64,000 nt of DNA from CAZSSM01 sp964609385 (GCA_964609385.1 CAZSSM010000037.1:1-64000), one strand, 5' to 3'. Shown: positions 26,796 through 36,477, numbered from the stretch's first letter. Made by a program: numbers and translations. The notes: generated from the sequence alone by a model not told the origin.

Positions 26796-27299
26796 ATGTT
26801 CCCGAGTGACCTGAACCTTTGGAAGCGGCTCGAACGTGCGTTCGCGTCGCCGCGATCGATCGCTTATGAGCGCTGCGAGACAGACGAGTTGCTGATGGCC
26901 TCGGACCGGCTCTTCGAGTCCGGCGATGAGCCGTCCAGCCGGATCGTCCGCGCCGTGGCCGAGGGCCATCTGCCGATCGAGAGCGTGCGGCTCGAGCCGA
27001 TCTGCGTGGCCCTCGGGCCGACCTGGTCCGACCCATCCCTGCGCCCGTTCGATCGCGATTGGCCCCTCTGTTGGCTGAGGTCGGATTCGACCGCGGTCCT
27101 CCGCTTTCTCAGCGAGAATCCCGGTCCATTCGCCATCGATCATCTCCCTCTGTGTACGACCAGAGAGTTTTTCGAAGGTCGAGCAACTTCGATTTCACAT
27201 GCGCAATGTAAGAATAAGTACGCTGGATTTTATGTTTATCGAATTTATTATGTGTCGCTAAAGATTTCGACGTTGAAAAATTTAGAAATTGGAAAATAA
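26796..27299 (+). pseudogene. N-terminal fragment of a broken LRR-family gene
   Basis: Encodes about 167 residues. Residues 1-95 match the N-terminal domain of the two LRR proteins downstream (LLMASDRLFESG, then IVRAVAEGHLP, then the Trp-rich WPLCWLRSD). After residue 120 the frame turns into unrelated, AT-rich coding ending at 27297-27299. The LRR part resumes in another frame from 27304. In that other frame, just upstream, VRISTLDF resembles the first LRR of the paralogues but is followed by stops. This looks like a frameshift plus local decay. Expression as a separate small protein remains possible. Confidence 0.6.
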
Positions 27300-27303
27300 T
27301 AGT

Positions 27304-28308
27304 ATGTCAGTCAAAGATGTCATAGCCTTGGCTGGTTGCAGGCCGTTTGCTGGGTTGACCCATCTCAACCTCCGGGGCACCAGCGTCAGTCACAACGGCC
27401 TCTGCGCCCTCTTCAGCGGTCGCAAAGCACGGGACTTTTCTCAACTGACGCATTTGGTCTTGAGCCGTTCGCACTCGAGGGTCCCAGGCTCGCTCGTGAA
27501 AGCTACTCAACTGAAACGGTTGGAGTATCTGGACCTCCCCGTTTCCGAACTCGATACGCAGGACTTCCGAGATTTCTGCTCGTGCGCCCGGCTGGGAACG
27601 CTCCGTCAACTCAAGCTGGGATGGTCTCGGCTGATTCGTGGGAGTTTGTACCCGGCCCTCCGTGCGCTCGTCGAGGCCACATTCGCGCGGTCGTTGACTC
27701 ACCTGGATCTCCAGAACCGGGTCGTCACGGCGGCCGGCCTGAAGCTCCTCGGCGAGGCTGAAACAATGGCCGGTCTCCGCGAGCTGGGCCTGAACCGGAT
27801 CCGAGACGTGGACGGGGCGATCTTCGAGCCGTCGACCAAGAACTGGCTCGATATCCTGGTCGGGACCGGTCTCCGCGATCGGCTCGAGGACCTGGCCTTG
27901 GCCGAGGTCGGGCTCGGCGATGTCGGCGTCGACCGGTTGGTCCGCGACGGCTCGCGATGGACCCCCCGTCGACTTGACCTGAGCGGCAACGGGATCGGTC
28001 CCGAGGGGCTCGATCGGCTCCTCAACGGTTCGATCGACTTAAGCCGTCTGACCCACCTCGGGTTGGCCGGCAACCGGATCGACGACCGGAGCGCCTCGAG
28101 ATTAGCCCATTGCGAGTCCTTGGCCGGCTTGAGGTATCTGGACCTGCGAGCCAACCCGATTCGCGATGCCGGGGCACGCTCCCTGGTTGATTCGCCGGTC
28201 CTGTCGCGCGATCTGATTCTGGGTTGGAGTAACAAACTGTTCCAGGATGTTACGATGTGCCAGCGGTACCTGTCCCTGAACGCCTCGAGCTATCCCTGGA
28301 CGCTTTGA
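27304..28308 (+). CDS. LRR protein, C-terminal part of the broken gene
   Basis: A 334-residue stretch of ribonuclease-inhibitor-type leucine-rich repeats, for example LTHLNLRGTSVSHNGL, LTHLDLQNRVVTAAGL, RRLDLSGNGIGPEGL and LRYLDLRANPIRDAGA. It lacks the N-terminal domain found in its paralogues, which lies out of frame upstream. ATG at 27304 is the first plausible start; no strong ribosome binding site is present. It may be translated by coupling with the upstream fragment, or may be a non-functional remnant. The next paralogue begins 33 bases later. Confidence 0.6.
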   Translation: MSVKDVIALAGCRPFAGLTHLNLRGTSVSHNGLCALFSGRKARDFSQLTHLVLSRSHSRVPGSLVKATQLKRLEYLDLPVSELDTQDFRDFCSCARLGTLRQLKLGWSRLIRGSLYPALRALVEATFARSLTHLDLQNRVVTAAGLKLLGEAETMAGLRELGLNRIRDVDGAIFEPSTKNWLDILVGTGLRDRLEDLALAEVGLGDVGVDRLVRDGSRWTPRRLDLSGNGIGPEGLDRLLNGSIDLSRLTHLGLAGNRIDDRSASRLAHCESLAGLRYLDLRANPIRDAGARSLVDSPVLSRDLILGWSNKLFQDVTMCQRYLSLNASSYPWTL

Positions 28309-28341
28309 GGCGTGTTGATCCGTCGAGACACCCAGCTAGCG

Positions 28342-29898
28342 ATGAGCGCGATCGATCCGGAACTGCTTCATTGGCTGCGTCGCGAGTTGGCCGACCCGTC
28401 GGCTCGAGTAGGGTTGGAGGCCAGCACCGGGGAATTACTCGTGGCCTCGGACCGACTTTTCGAGTCGGGCGTGGAGTTCGCCAGCGCTCTGGTCCGCGCT
28501 GTCGCCGAGAAGCGGATCCCCTCCTCGAGCGTGCGGGTCGACCGCGAGTCGAGCGTCTTCGGTCGGCCCGACGGGTCGCGCTGGGTTGATCCGTCGGTCA
28601 TCCAGTTCGATGCCGATCGGCCCCGGCTCTGGCTGCGGGCATCGCTCTCGGAGCTGGCCAAGTCGTGGACCGAGCCGGGCCAGATTCTCCTGGAGGCTCC
28701 CGGCCCGTCGGCCGTCTCGTGCTCGCAGGCGCCCGGCAAGGGGGGCTCGACGTCCTGGAGCCGGACCGAGCACCTGGGCAGGGTCACGTATTTGGACCTC
28801 AGCGCTGCCCGTCGCGGACCGTTGCCGCCCGACGAGGTGGTCCGGATCCTGGCCCGACTCGACGGCCTCTCCGCGTTGAGGTATCTGGATCTTCGGGGTT
28901 GGGAGCTGGGCAAGCCGGGGGTCTCGGCGTTGGCGAGGGCCGAGCAGTTCGGCAGCCTGACCCATCTCGACCTGGGTCGGAACCGGCTCGGTCCCGAGGC
29001 CTTCCGGGCGTTGCTAGAGGCGCGGCACCTGGGCGGCTTGACTCACCTCAGCCTCCAGGCCAACCGGATCGGCGACGAAGGGCTTCAGGCGCTCGGAGCC
29101 GCGCATCACCTGGAGCACCTGCGCTATCTCGATCTCTCGCAGATGCGCCTGGGTGTTGAGGACATCGAGACGCTCGCCTGGTGCCCGCATCTGGCCGGCC
29201 TGACGCACCTGAAGCTGGGCCGACCCAATGCCGGTGCCTCAGCGCTCGATCCGGGGCGGCTCCAAGCCCTGGCCGATGCGCCCTTCGCCGAGCGGCTGGT
29301 CCACCTCGACCTGCGGAACCGGCCGTTGACCGCCGAGGGCCTCGATGCGCTCGATGGTCCCGGCACGCTCGGCCGGCTCCGCGAACTCGATCTGAGCCGC
29401 TGCGCGCTGGACGAGCAAGCCTCGGCCGCGCTGGTGCGATCCGAGCTGTTCCCGCAATTGGATGATCTGGCTTTGGCCGAGGTCGGTCTGGAGCGGGGAG
29501 GCCTCAACGCCTTGGTCGAAGCCGGCCCGTCGCGGTTGCCGGCCCGGCTCGATCTGAATGGCAACGACCTGGGCTCCTCGGGTCTCCGACGCCTGCTCGA
29601 GGTGCTCGACTGGAGTGGCGTGACCCACCTCGGCCTGGCGGCCAATCGGATCGACTCCGAAGGGATCTCGGCGCTCGCGAGAACCGAGGCATTGGCGCAC
29701 CTGACCCACCTCGACCTCCGAGCCAACCCGATCGGCGCCGAGGGGCTCCGCGACCTGGCCGATTCCGACGTCTTGGCTCATGTCGCCCTCATCGGCATCC
29801 ACGACCGTTTCTACCACGTCCGCCACTCGCTCGAGACCCTCCTCAACCGACTGGCCACGCGGGGCCCGGAACATAACGGCACCTCCTCGACTTCTTGA
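28342..29898 (+). CDS. LRR protein with N-terminal repeat-companion-like domain
   Basis: A 518-residue cytosolic protein with no signal peptide. Residues of about 1-60 form a short domain with LLVASDRLFESGVEFASALV, which resembles the TIGR02996 repeat-companion domain of planctomycete LRR proteins (pattern ADxLxExG). A Trp-containing spacer follows, then about 13 ribonuclease-inhibitor-type LRRs from residue 150 to the end (LTHLDLGRNRLGPEAF, LTHLSLQANRIGDEGL, LRYLDLSQMRLGVEDI and so on). ATG at 28342 aligns with the starts of its paralogues. LRRs mediate protein binding; the partner is unknown. It is the intact member of a three-gene tandem array. Confidence 0.85.
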   Translation: MSAIDPELLHWLRRELADPSARVGLEASTGELLVASDRLFESGVEFASALVRAVAEKRIPSSSVRVDRESSVFGRPDGSRWVDPSVIQFDADRPRLWLRASLSELAKSWTEPGQILLEAPGPSAVSCSQAPGKGGSTSWSRTEHLGRVTYLDLSAARRGPLPPDEVVRILARLDGLSALRYLDLRGWELGKPGVSALARAEQFGSLTHLDLGRNRLGPEAFRALLEARHLGGLTHLSLQANRIGDEGLQALGAAHHLEHLRYLDLSQMRLGVEDIETLAWCPHLAGLTHLKLGRPNAGASALDPGRLQALADAPFAERLVHLDLRNRPLTAEGLDALDGPGTLGRLRELDLSRCALDEQASAALVRSELFPQLDDLALAEVGLERGGLNALVEAGPSRLPARLDLNGNDLGSSGLRRLLEVLDWSGVTHLGLAANRIDSEGISALARTEALAHLTHLDLRANPIGAEGLRDLADSDVLAHVALIGIHDRFYHVRHSLETLLNRLATRGPEHNGTSSTS

Positions 29899-30131
29899 TA
29901 ATTAGACTTGATTCTTATGTCTGAAAAGAGGGCTTGTCGGTTTGAGGCCCCGGTCATGCTAAGGGAATCGGCTCGGCGGATCGTGTTGGGGCGAGATATC
30001 ATGTCGGGGCTAGGTCTCAATAGAGCCCATGGATCGTTGGGCCGCTCACTGGGACTGCTGAGGTTCCAGCGCGTCTGAGGTTAGGTTGAGGGTCTGGGTC
30101 GACGTCGACGAGTCACTACGGGGACGTTCGT

Positions 30132-31823
30132 GTGGTCGGGATCGACCCGGGGTTGCTCTACTGGCTGCGTTGCGTGCTATGGGATCCGGAGTCTCGACGC
30201 ACCGATCCGTGTCGACGGTTCCGTCGCCTGGCCGAGCCGGACGAGTTGCTCGTGGCCTCGGATCAGCTTTTCGAGTCGGGCGCGGAGTTCGCCAGCGAAC
30301 TGGTCCGCGCCGTCGCTGAGGGGTGGATCCCCGGTCGGTTCGTCCGCGTTGATGACGACCCGTTCTTCCGTCCCGACGTGTCCGAGCCGGGCCCGCTCCC
30401 GATGGCTGCCCCGGAGTCGGAGTCATCGTGGTCCTCGACGTACGATCCGGACCGCCCTTGGCTTTGGCTGAGGGCACCCTGGATGCATCTGGCGCGGATG
30501 CGGACCAAGTCGGGTCGCGTGCTGGCCGAGGGCTTGGCGCCGGCGGCGGTATCGAGCTTCGATTCCGAAGGGTGCGCGCGGGCGACCTTCGCGCATCAGG
30601 AGCACCTCAAACGGATCACGCACCTCAGCCTGACCTGTCGGCACCGCGAGACTCTGGGGCGACTGGCGGGCTTGGAGGCCTTGACGCATCTCCGACTCCG
30701 TGGTCAGCGTTTCGATGCCGATGCGGTCTCCGCGATGGCCCGAAGCACGCGGCTGGCTCCAGTCACCCACCTCGACCTTCGGCGCGTCCTGGGGCCGGGG
30801 GGACTCCGCAGTCTGGCCCGTTCGCCGTCTCTGAAGGGTCTGAGATCGTTGGGGCTGGCCGAGAACCCGATCGATGCCGAGGACCTCGACGTCCTGCTCG
30901 GGACGGGGGATTGGGCACGGCTAGTCGGCCTGGATCTCTACGGCACCGGCGCTGGCCGTCTCGAGATCGAGGCGCTCGTTCGGGACGACCGCGCGCCGCG
31001 ACTCCGAGAGCTCCGGCTCGGCGGTTGGCACGTCGATCGTCCGGGGAGGGGAGGGTCGAGGGGCGTCGCGACCCGGTCCTCGGTTCGGTCGGCGTGGACG
31101 TCGGAGCGGTTCGGGACGCCGATCGATCGAGATGATCTGGCGTTACTGGCCTCGACGCGGTTGGCGTCACGACTGTCGCGGTTGGACCTTTCCTGGCGCG
31201 GGATCGATGCCGAGGCGGTCCGCGGGCTGACCGAGGGGGACTGGACCGGGCTGGCCGAGTTGGAGCTGCGCGCCAACCCATTGGGGCCGGAGGGGGTTGA
31301 AGCGCTGGTGACTGGGGGATTGTTCGGTCAGGTCGAGGCGATCGGCCTGGCCGACACGGAGCTGGGCGATCGGGGGATCGCCGCCCTGGTCCGGGCCCGT
31401 CCGCGCCGGGTCCCGCGACGCCTTGACCTGAGCAGCAATGGGATCACCACCCAAGGCTTGCTCGACCTGCTGACCGGCCTCGACCTCCGAGGCGTGACCC
31501 ATCTCGGGCTGGCCGGCAACCCGATCGACGGCGAAGGACTGGCTGCCCTGGCCCACGCCGAGGATCTCGTCGGGCTGACCCACCTCGATCTCCGGATCAA
31601 GGCTCCCAGGTTTTGGTCGAGAGCCCTGGGCATCGCGCGATCCCCCGGAACGACCGACGGATCGGGGCTCGAGGCGGGGCTGCTCGCGTTGGCCGAGGCC
31701 ACGGTATTGATCCGACTGGAACGGCTCGGTGTGGTCGACGCGGTCCTGCCCGACCTCCAGGCCATCCCCGAACTGCTCGCCCAGATGCGCCGGACCGACG
31801 AAACCATTGGTGGAACCCAATGA
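30132..31823 (+). CDS. LRR protein with N-terminal repeat-companion-like domain, diverged paralogue
   Basis: A 563-residue paralogue of the preceding gene. GTG at 30132 gives VGIDPGLLYWLR, which aligns with the neighbour's SAIDPELLHWLR. The N-terminal motif LLVASDQLFESGAEFASELV is conserved. LRRs run from about residue 160, but they are interrupted by a Gly/Arg/Ser-rich insert near residues 300-330, and the last repeat is broken by a segment containing KAPRFWSRALG. These insertions may loop out of the solenoid or mark ongoing decay. No partner enzyme is adjacent. Confidence 0.8.
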   Translation: MVGIDPGLLYWLRCVLWDPESRRTDPCRRFRRLAEPDELLVASDQLFESGAEFASELVRAVAEGWIPGRFVRVDDDPFFRPDVSEPGPLPMAAPESESSWSSTYDPDRPWLWLRAPWMHLARMRTKSGRVLAEGLAPAAVSSFDSEGCARATFAHQEHLKRITHLSLTCRHRETLGRLAGLEALTHLRLRGQRFDADAVSAMARSTRLAPVTHLDLRRVLGPGGLRSLARSPSLKGLRSLGLAENPIDAEDLDVLLGTGDWARLVGLDLYGTGAGRLEIEALVRDDRAPRLRELRLGGWHVDRPGRGGSRGVATRSSVRSAWTSERFGTPIDRDDLALLASTRLASRLSRLDLSWRGIDAEAVRGLTEGDWTGLAELELRANPLGPEGVEALVTGGLFGQVEAIGLADTELGDRGIAALVRARPRRVPRRLDLSSNGITTQGLLDLLTGLDLRGVTHLGLAGNPIDGEGLAALAHAEDLVGLTHLDLRIKAPRFWSRALGIARSPGTTDGSGLEAGLLALAEATVLIRLERLGVVDAVLPDLQAIPELLAQMRRTDETIGGTQ

Positions 31824-32169
31824 TCGGGTATTGCCTGGAGGGCCGTGCTTCCAACGGCCTGGTCGAACTCGCGGATCAGCGAACCATATGGCTCAGGGCT
31901 TTTTCAATCGCCATGTATGTCTGATCCAAGAGGGTTTGGAACCGCCTGAAGAACCGACCGACTCGCCGACGTTCGCACACATCGAGGTCTCCATGCCACC
32001 GTCGGCTGACATTGATGTTCAGATCGGTCGCGCAGCGTCGATCGGCTCGAGCGTTGCGCAGCGGACGGGGGATGTGGCCTTGATGGGCCAGGTCGCCTGA
32101 CGATTCGCCTGGGAGACGCTACAATCGGCCTACCGTCCGAGGACGAGCGTGGGTTCGCTGGAGGTCATG
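31824..32169. other. Intergenic stretch upstream of the sigma factor
   Basis: About 345 bases with no supportable gene. Its right end carries the promoter-like element and ribosome binding site of the ECF sigma gene. Confidence 0.45.
32097..32125 (+). promoter_or_regulatory. Candidate sigma-70-type promoter of the ECF sigma-kinase operon
   Basis: CTGACG at 32097-32102 and TACAAT at 32120-32125 are separated by 17 bases. Transcription would begin near 32132, leaving a leader of about 38 bases. This is a match by eye to the consensus, in DNA that is AT-poor elsewhere. Confidence 0.35.
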
Positions 32170-32799
32170 ATGGCGGCAGCCAACGACACGATAGACTGGC
32201 TCGCCCGCTTGAAGGCTGGCGAGTCGGAGGCGGCCCAGCGGCTCTGGGAGCGGTATATGCCGCGGTTGATCCGCCTGGCCGGGGCGAAGCTACCCGCCTC
32301 GGCGCGTCGGGTCGCCGACGAAGATGACCTGGCCCTGAGCGCCTTCCACAGCTTCTTACAAGGGGTCGATGCGGGTCGGTTTCCGCGCCTCGACGACCGG
32401 GACGATCTCTGGAGCGTGCTGGTGGTCCTGACGCACCGCAAGGCCACCGCGTACCGTCGACGGGCCCTGAGCCAGAAACGTGGCGGCGGTCGGGTCCGTG
32501 GCGAGTCGGCTCTGATGCCGAGCGGCCAGGACGAGTCGGCTGGCGGCCTCGATCAGATCATCGGCGATGAGCCGACCCCCGAGTTCGCCGCGATGGTTGC
32601 CGAGCGGTTCCGGATCCTGCTGAGCCAGCTCAACGATGCGGAGTTAGAGGGTGTGGCCCTGCTGAAGCTGCAAGGCTACTCGGTCACCGAGATCGCCGAG
32701 CGGATCGGCTGTTCCAAGCGTTCGATCGAGCGTCGGCTCCAGATCATTCGCCGGACCTGGCTCGAGGCCGAACCGGCTGACGACGAGGCGGGCCCATGA
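32170..32799 (+). CDS. ECF-type RNA polymerase sigma factor
   Basis: A 209-residue planctomycete-type ECF sigma factor. Region 2 covers ERYMPRLIRLAGAKL to DDLALSAFHSFLQG, and region 4 covers VALLKLQGYSVTEIAERIGCSKRSIERRLQIIR with a clear helix-turn-helix. GGAGG at 32160-32164 favours ATG at 32170 over 32167. The gene overlaps the kinase gene by four bases (ATGA), so the two are co-translated. ECF-kinase pairs are a known planctomycete arrangement in which the kinase is thought to control the sigma factor. No anti-sigma factor gene is present. Confidence 0.92.
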   Translation: MAAANDTIDWLARLKAGESEAAQRLWERYMPRLIRLAGAKLPASARRVADEDDLALSAFHSFLQGVDAGRFPRLDDRDDLWSVLVVLTHRKATAYRRRALSQKRGGGRVRGESALMPSGQDESAGGLDQIIGDEPTPEFAAMVAERFRILLSQLNDAELEGVALLKLQGYSVTEIAERIGCSKRSIERRLQIIRRTWLEAEPADDEAGP

Positions 32800-35579
32800 C
32801 CTCCCCGTTGCCGTCGGCCCATCAGGCGCTCAGCCTGGCCGCCCTTCGGCGCTGTGATGCGGCCTGCGCGCGGTTCGAGTCGGCGTTGCGGGCCGGGCAG
32901 GCGCCGCGGATCGAGGAGGTCGTCGACCGGTTCGAGGGTCTGGAGCGGGCCTACCTGCTCGGCGAACTGATCCACGCCGAACTGGAGTTGATCGAACAGC
33001 GCGGCTCGGGGACGTCCAACACGCTGGCCCTCTCGTCGTATCGGAACCGGTTCCCGGACGACTCGGGGGTTGTCGATCAGGTCTTTCAGGAACGGCGAAT
33101 CGCTGCCTCAACGTCGGCGTCGGACCCAGGGCCAACGACGCTCTGCTTGGACGACTCGGACGCCTTGCAAGGGCTCGGTCCCGGCCATCCTGTGGGTTCG
33201 TACGGATCGAGTGCCGAGGCGACGAGCGATCTGCCGGCCCGCGATCGGATCGGCCCGTATCGGATCGTTTCGTTCTTGGCCTCGGGCGGGATGGGTGTGG
33301 TCTATCGCGCGATGGACGAGCGGCTGGGCCGATCGGTGGCGATCAAGGTGCTCCCACCAGTGGCGGCTTCCGATGGCGCCCGCCGGGCGCGGTTCGAGCG
33401 CGAGGTCCGGGCCGTCGCGGCGGTCTCGCACCCCAACATCCTGACGATCTACGACTACGGTCTGCATAAGGGGATGCCCTATGCGGTCACCGAGCTGCTC
33501 GACGGCCCGACGCTTCGGGAACGCCTACGCGCCGGGGCGTTGAAGACCGTCGAGGTAATCCGACTGGGCCTGGACCTGGCCTCGGGACTGGCCTCGGCGC
33601 ACCAGCGGGGGGTCGTGCACCGCGACCTGAAGCCGGAGAACATCATCGGCCTGCCCGATGGCTCGTGGAAGATCCTCGATTTCGGCCTGGCCCGCCTGGA
33701 GCGCCCGGCCAGCCTCCGGGAGACGGAGCCGGAGCTGCCGAGCTTTCAGACCGATCTGGGGACGGTGATGGGGACGGTCGGCTACATGGCGCCCGAGCAA
33801 GTTCGCGGCGAGACGGTGGACCGACGTTGTGACCTCTTTGCCTTGGGCTGTGTGCTCTTCGAGGCCCTCGGGGGGCAACCCGCCTTCGCACGGCCGACGG
33901 TGGCCGAGTCGATGGCCTCGGTCCTGAGCGAGGAGCCGGCGCCAACGCCCACGGAACGTAGCCATGCTGCGCGGGGCTTGGTCCGGATCATCCGGCGCTG
34001 CCTGGCCAAGGATCCCGGCGATCGCTTCGGCTCGGCTGTGGAGGTCGTCGAGACGCTCCGAGCCCTGGAGGGTCGCGACCGCCGCGCCTGGGCGATGGTC
34101 CTTGCCTCGACCCTCATGGGCCTGGCCCTGGTCCTGGTCCTCGGCTGGGCCGTGGTGACCGGGCTGCGCCGCGGGGATCGGTTTGATGCCGAGCCGGTCC
34201 CGATGGTCGTCTCATCCTTGGCGATCCTGCCGTTCGAGAATCGCGGGGACCGTGAGGAGGTCCGGTTCCTAGCCAACGGTCTGCCGATTAGCCTGAGCAA
34301 CCGCCTGGCGCGGGTCCATGAGTTGGAGGTTCGCCCTTTCGACGCAGTGCCCGAGGACCGCGATGGCCGGTCCGCCGCCGAGATCGGGCGCGATCTGCGG
34401 GTCGATCACGTCCTGACTGGGAGCATCGACCAATTGGGCGGAAAGGTCGTCGTCCGGTTCCAACTGGTCGAGGTAGATACCAATCGGGTCGTCACGGGCG
34501 ACGAGTGCACCGGCTTGGCCGCCGAGCTGTCGAGGATCCAGGCGGAAGTGACCGGCCACGTTGCCGAGCAGCTCCAGTTGCGTTTGGACGACGTGGAGCG
34601 GCTCGAATTGACCGATCGGGCGCCGGTAAACCTGGAGGCCTTCAAGCAATATATCCGTGGTCGGGAGGCTTGGAAGCGTCGCGATCAGCCGTCGCTGGAC
34701 GTGGCCCTGGAGGCCTATCGTCGCGCCATCGAGTTGGACCCCGATTACGCCGAGGCTCGGGCCCGGCTGGCCGCCTGCCTGATCGTCCGCGCTGAGTATG
34801 GGCTCGACCCGGCCCGTGCCGCCTACGACGAGGCCCGCTCCCAGGCCGAGCAGGCCCTGAAACGCGATTCGCGCTCGGCTTACGCTTACGTCGCCCTGGG
34901 GATGGTCCGCTTCGAATACGACTGGGATTACGACGAAGCCGAACGGGCCTTCCTCCACGCCATCCAGCTCCAGCCCCACCTACCTATCGCTCGCCAATGG
35001 TATGCCGAGTTGCTCTCGGCCCTCGGGCGCCACGACGAGGCGATCTTCCAGGCGCGTGAGGCGGCCGAACTCGACCTGACCTCACCGATCCGGCCCGCCA
35101 TCGTCGGCCGGGTCCTCTACAAGGCGCGCCGGTTCGATGAGGCGGTTGGGACGCTCCAAGCGGTGCTCGCGGAGTTCCCCGACTTCTCCAGGGCCCACGC
35201 TTATCTGGCTGAGGTCTACGAACAGCGCGGTCAGTTCGATCTGGCGATCCAGCATTACGGGAAATTTATGAATTCTATATATGCAGTACGGCTCCAGAAC
35301 GCTCTCGATCAGGGGGGAGCAACGGGGTATTGGCAGGAGCGACTGGATATTCTTTGGGAGAGCAGTCAGGGTGATCCGATCAGCCCGACGCCCACTATCA
35401 AGGACGCCATGGTGCTGGCACGCCTGAATCGGGTCGACGAGGCGATCCGGACGCTCGAACGCGCCGCTGAGGCGCGCGACGGTGCCCTGACCGCCAACAT
35501 CTTGGTGAGCCCCGCATTCGACTCCCTCCGGAAAGACCCTCGATTTCAATATCTTTTAAGAGTTATGAATTTCAAATAA
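32796..35579 (+). CDS. Transmembrane Ser/Thr protein kinase with TolB-like and TPR domains
   Basis: A 927-residue sensor kinase. Residues 154-425 form an intact Hanks kinase: G-loop ASGGMGVVY, VAIK Lys184, HRDLKPEN from 275, DFG at 295-297 and APEQ near 332. A single transmembrane helix spans about 431-456. Outside it, residues of about 472-605 resemble the FlgO/TolB-like domain found in many kinase and cyclase fusions (SLAILPFENRGD, VLTGSIDQLGG). TPR repeats follow from about 620 to 880 (AYRRAIELDPDYAEARARLAACL). The periplasmic TPR part likely senses a protein or peptide, and the kinase signals to the overlapping ECF sigma factor. Confidence 0.93.
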   Translation: MTSPLPSAHQALSLAALRRCDAACARFESALRAGQAPRIEEVVDRFEGLERAYLLGELIHAELELIEQRGSGTSNTLALSSYRNRFPDDSGVVDQVFQERRIAASTSASDPGPTTLCLDDSDALQGLGPGHPVGSYGSSAEATSDLPARDRIGPYRIVSFLASGGMGVVYRAMDERLGRSVAIKVLPPVAASDGARRARFEREVRAVAAVSHPNILTIYDYGLHKGMPYAVTELLDGPTLRERLRAGALKTVEVIRLGLDLASGLASAHQRGVVHRDLKPENIIGLPDGSWKILDFGLARLERPASLRETEPELPSFQTDLGTVMGTVGYMAPEQVRGETVDRRCDLFALGCVLFEALGGQPAFARPTVAESMASVLSEEPAPTPTERSHAARGLVRIIRRCLAKDPGDRFGSAVEVVETLRALEGRDRRAWAMVLASTLMGLALVLVLGWAVVTGLRRGDRFDAEPVPMVVSSLAILPFENRGDREEVRFLANGLPISLSNRLARVHELEVRPFDAVPEDRDGRSAAEIGRDLRVDHVLTGSIDQLGGKVVVRFQLVEVDTNRVVTGDECTGLAAELSRIQAEVTGHVAEQLQLRLDDVERLELTDRAPVNLEAFKQYIRGREAWKRRDQPSLDVALEAYRRAIELDPDYAEARARLAACLIVRAEYGLDPARAAYDEARSQAEQALKRDSRSAYAYVALGMVRFEYDWDYDEAERAFLHAIQLQPHLPIARQWYAELLSALGRHDEAIFQAREAAELDLTSPIRPAIVGRVLYKARRFDEAVGTLQAVLAEFPDFSRAHAYLAEVYEQRGQFDLAIQHYGKFMNSIYAVRLQNALDQGGATGYWQERLDILWESSQGDPISPTPTIKDAMVLARLNRVDEAIRTLERAAEARDGALTANILVSPAFDSLRKDPRFQYLLRVMNFK

Positions 35580-35954
35580 CTCTTCGCGGATCCACGCTGA
35601 AACAAAAGGCTAGGCTCACTAGCGGAACGGATCCGATGAGCTAAAGATCTTCGCGAAATCACGCGGCTGTTATGCCTTATTGAGTCGACGTGGAGGGGAT
35701 CCCCGTGCGCTGCGGATGTCGACATCGATGCGCAAACGATGTCGAGCTAACAGCATTGCGTCAGCACTGTGACCGAATCGCGAAGCTCGAGTTTCTCGAG
35801 GAATTTGTTCGAAATTGATATTTGTTGGAACACGGATCTCGATTGAGATCGTCTCCGCCATCCCCAAAGGATCAGGGGATGGCTCCGGCACGGCCGGCAT
35901 GTGGATTGACAATCGATCGTGTACCGAGAGATGAGGGCGAATTGAGATGAGGAA
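35580..35954. other. Intergenic stretch, no gene seen
   Basis: About 375 bases between the convergent kinase and lipoprotein genes. Small frames lack motifs. No strong terminator hairpin was recognised. Confidence 0.4.
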
Positions 35955-36245
35955 TCAGTTATCGCCTTCGGTGGCCTCATCGACGGCCTCGGTGGCGTCC
36001 TCAGCAGCCTCATCAACGGCGTCGGCGGCGTCTTCACCGGCGCCCTTCATGGCGTCCATGGCGCCCTCGGCGGCCTCACTGGCATCGTCCATCGCGTTCT
36101 CGGCACCTTCCTTGACATCTTCCATAGCGCTTTCAGCGGCCTCACCGACGGCCTCACCGGCTTCGCCGGTCTTCTCTTGGGTCTCTTGGCTGCAGCCAGC
36201 AATCCAGAACAGCAGGGCGATCAGGGCCAGAGTATGCAGGCGCAT
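35955..36245 (-). CDS. Small acidic lipoprotein with repetitive amphipathic helix
   Basis: A 96-residue protein. The signal peptide MRLHTLALIALLFWIAGC ends in a lipobox-like WIAGC, so Cys18 should be lipidated. The remainder is made only of small and acidic residues in quasi-heptads (EAxExAxDAxxEA), predicting one long acidic helix, similar in style to Lpp- or LEA-like repeat lipoproteins. GAGGAG lies 11 bases before ATG at 36245. It may tether or space envelope layers; this is an inference from composition. Confidence 0.75.
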   Translation of the reverse strand: MRLHTLALIALLFWIAGCSQETQEKTGEAGEAVGEAAESAMEDVKEGAENAMDDASEAAEGAMDAMKGAGEDAADAVDEAAEDATEAVDEATEGDN

Positions 36246-36477
36246 GGGGGAGTTCTCCTCAGAGCAAGTCGTGTTTCGAAAAGAAATGATCCGTGCGTCG
36301 ACTCACCGAGCACACGACCATCGAGCCCATTGTAGCGTCTTGGGAAGCCGATCAGTATGGGGTTGCGGAGCGTTTTCCATGGGGTTGTGGCACGCCCTCG
36401 GGCTGGATTGGCTTCAACGGCTTGGAAGAGGCGCCGTGACTGAGGATCCCTGGGTTTGGAGCGAAGGAGACTGACCG

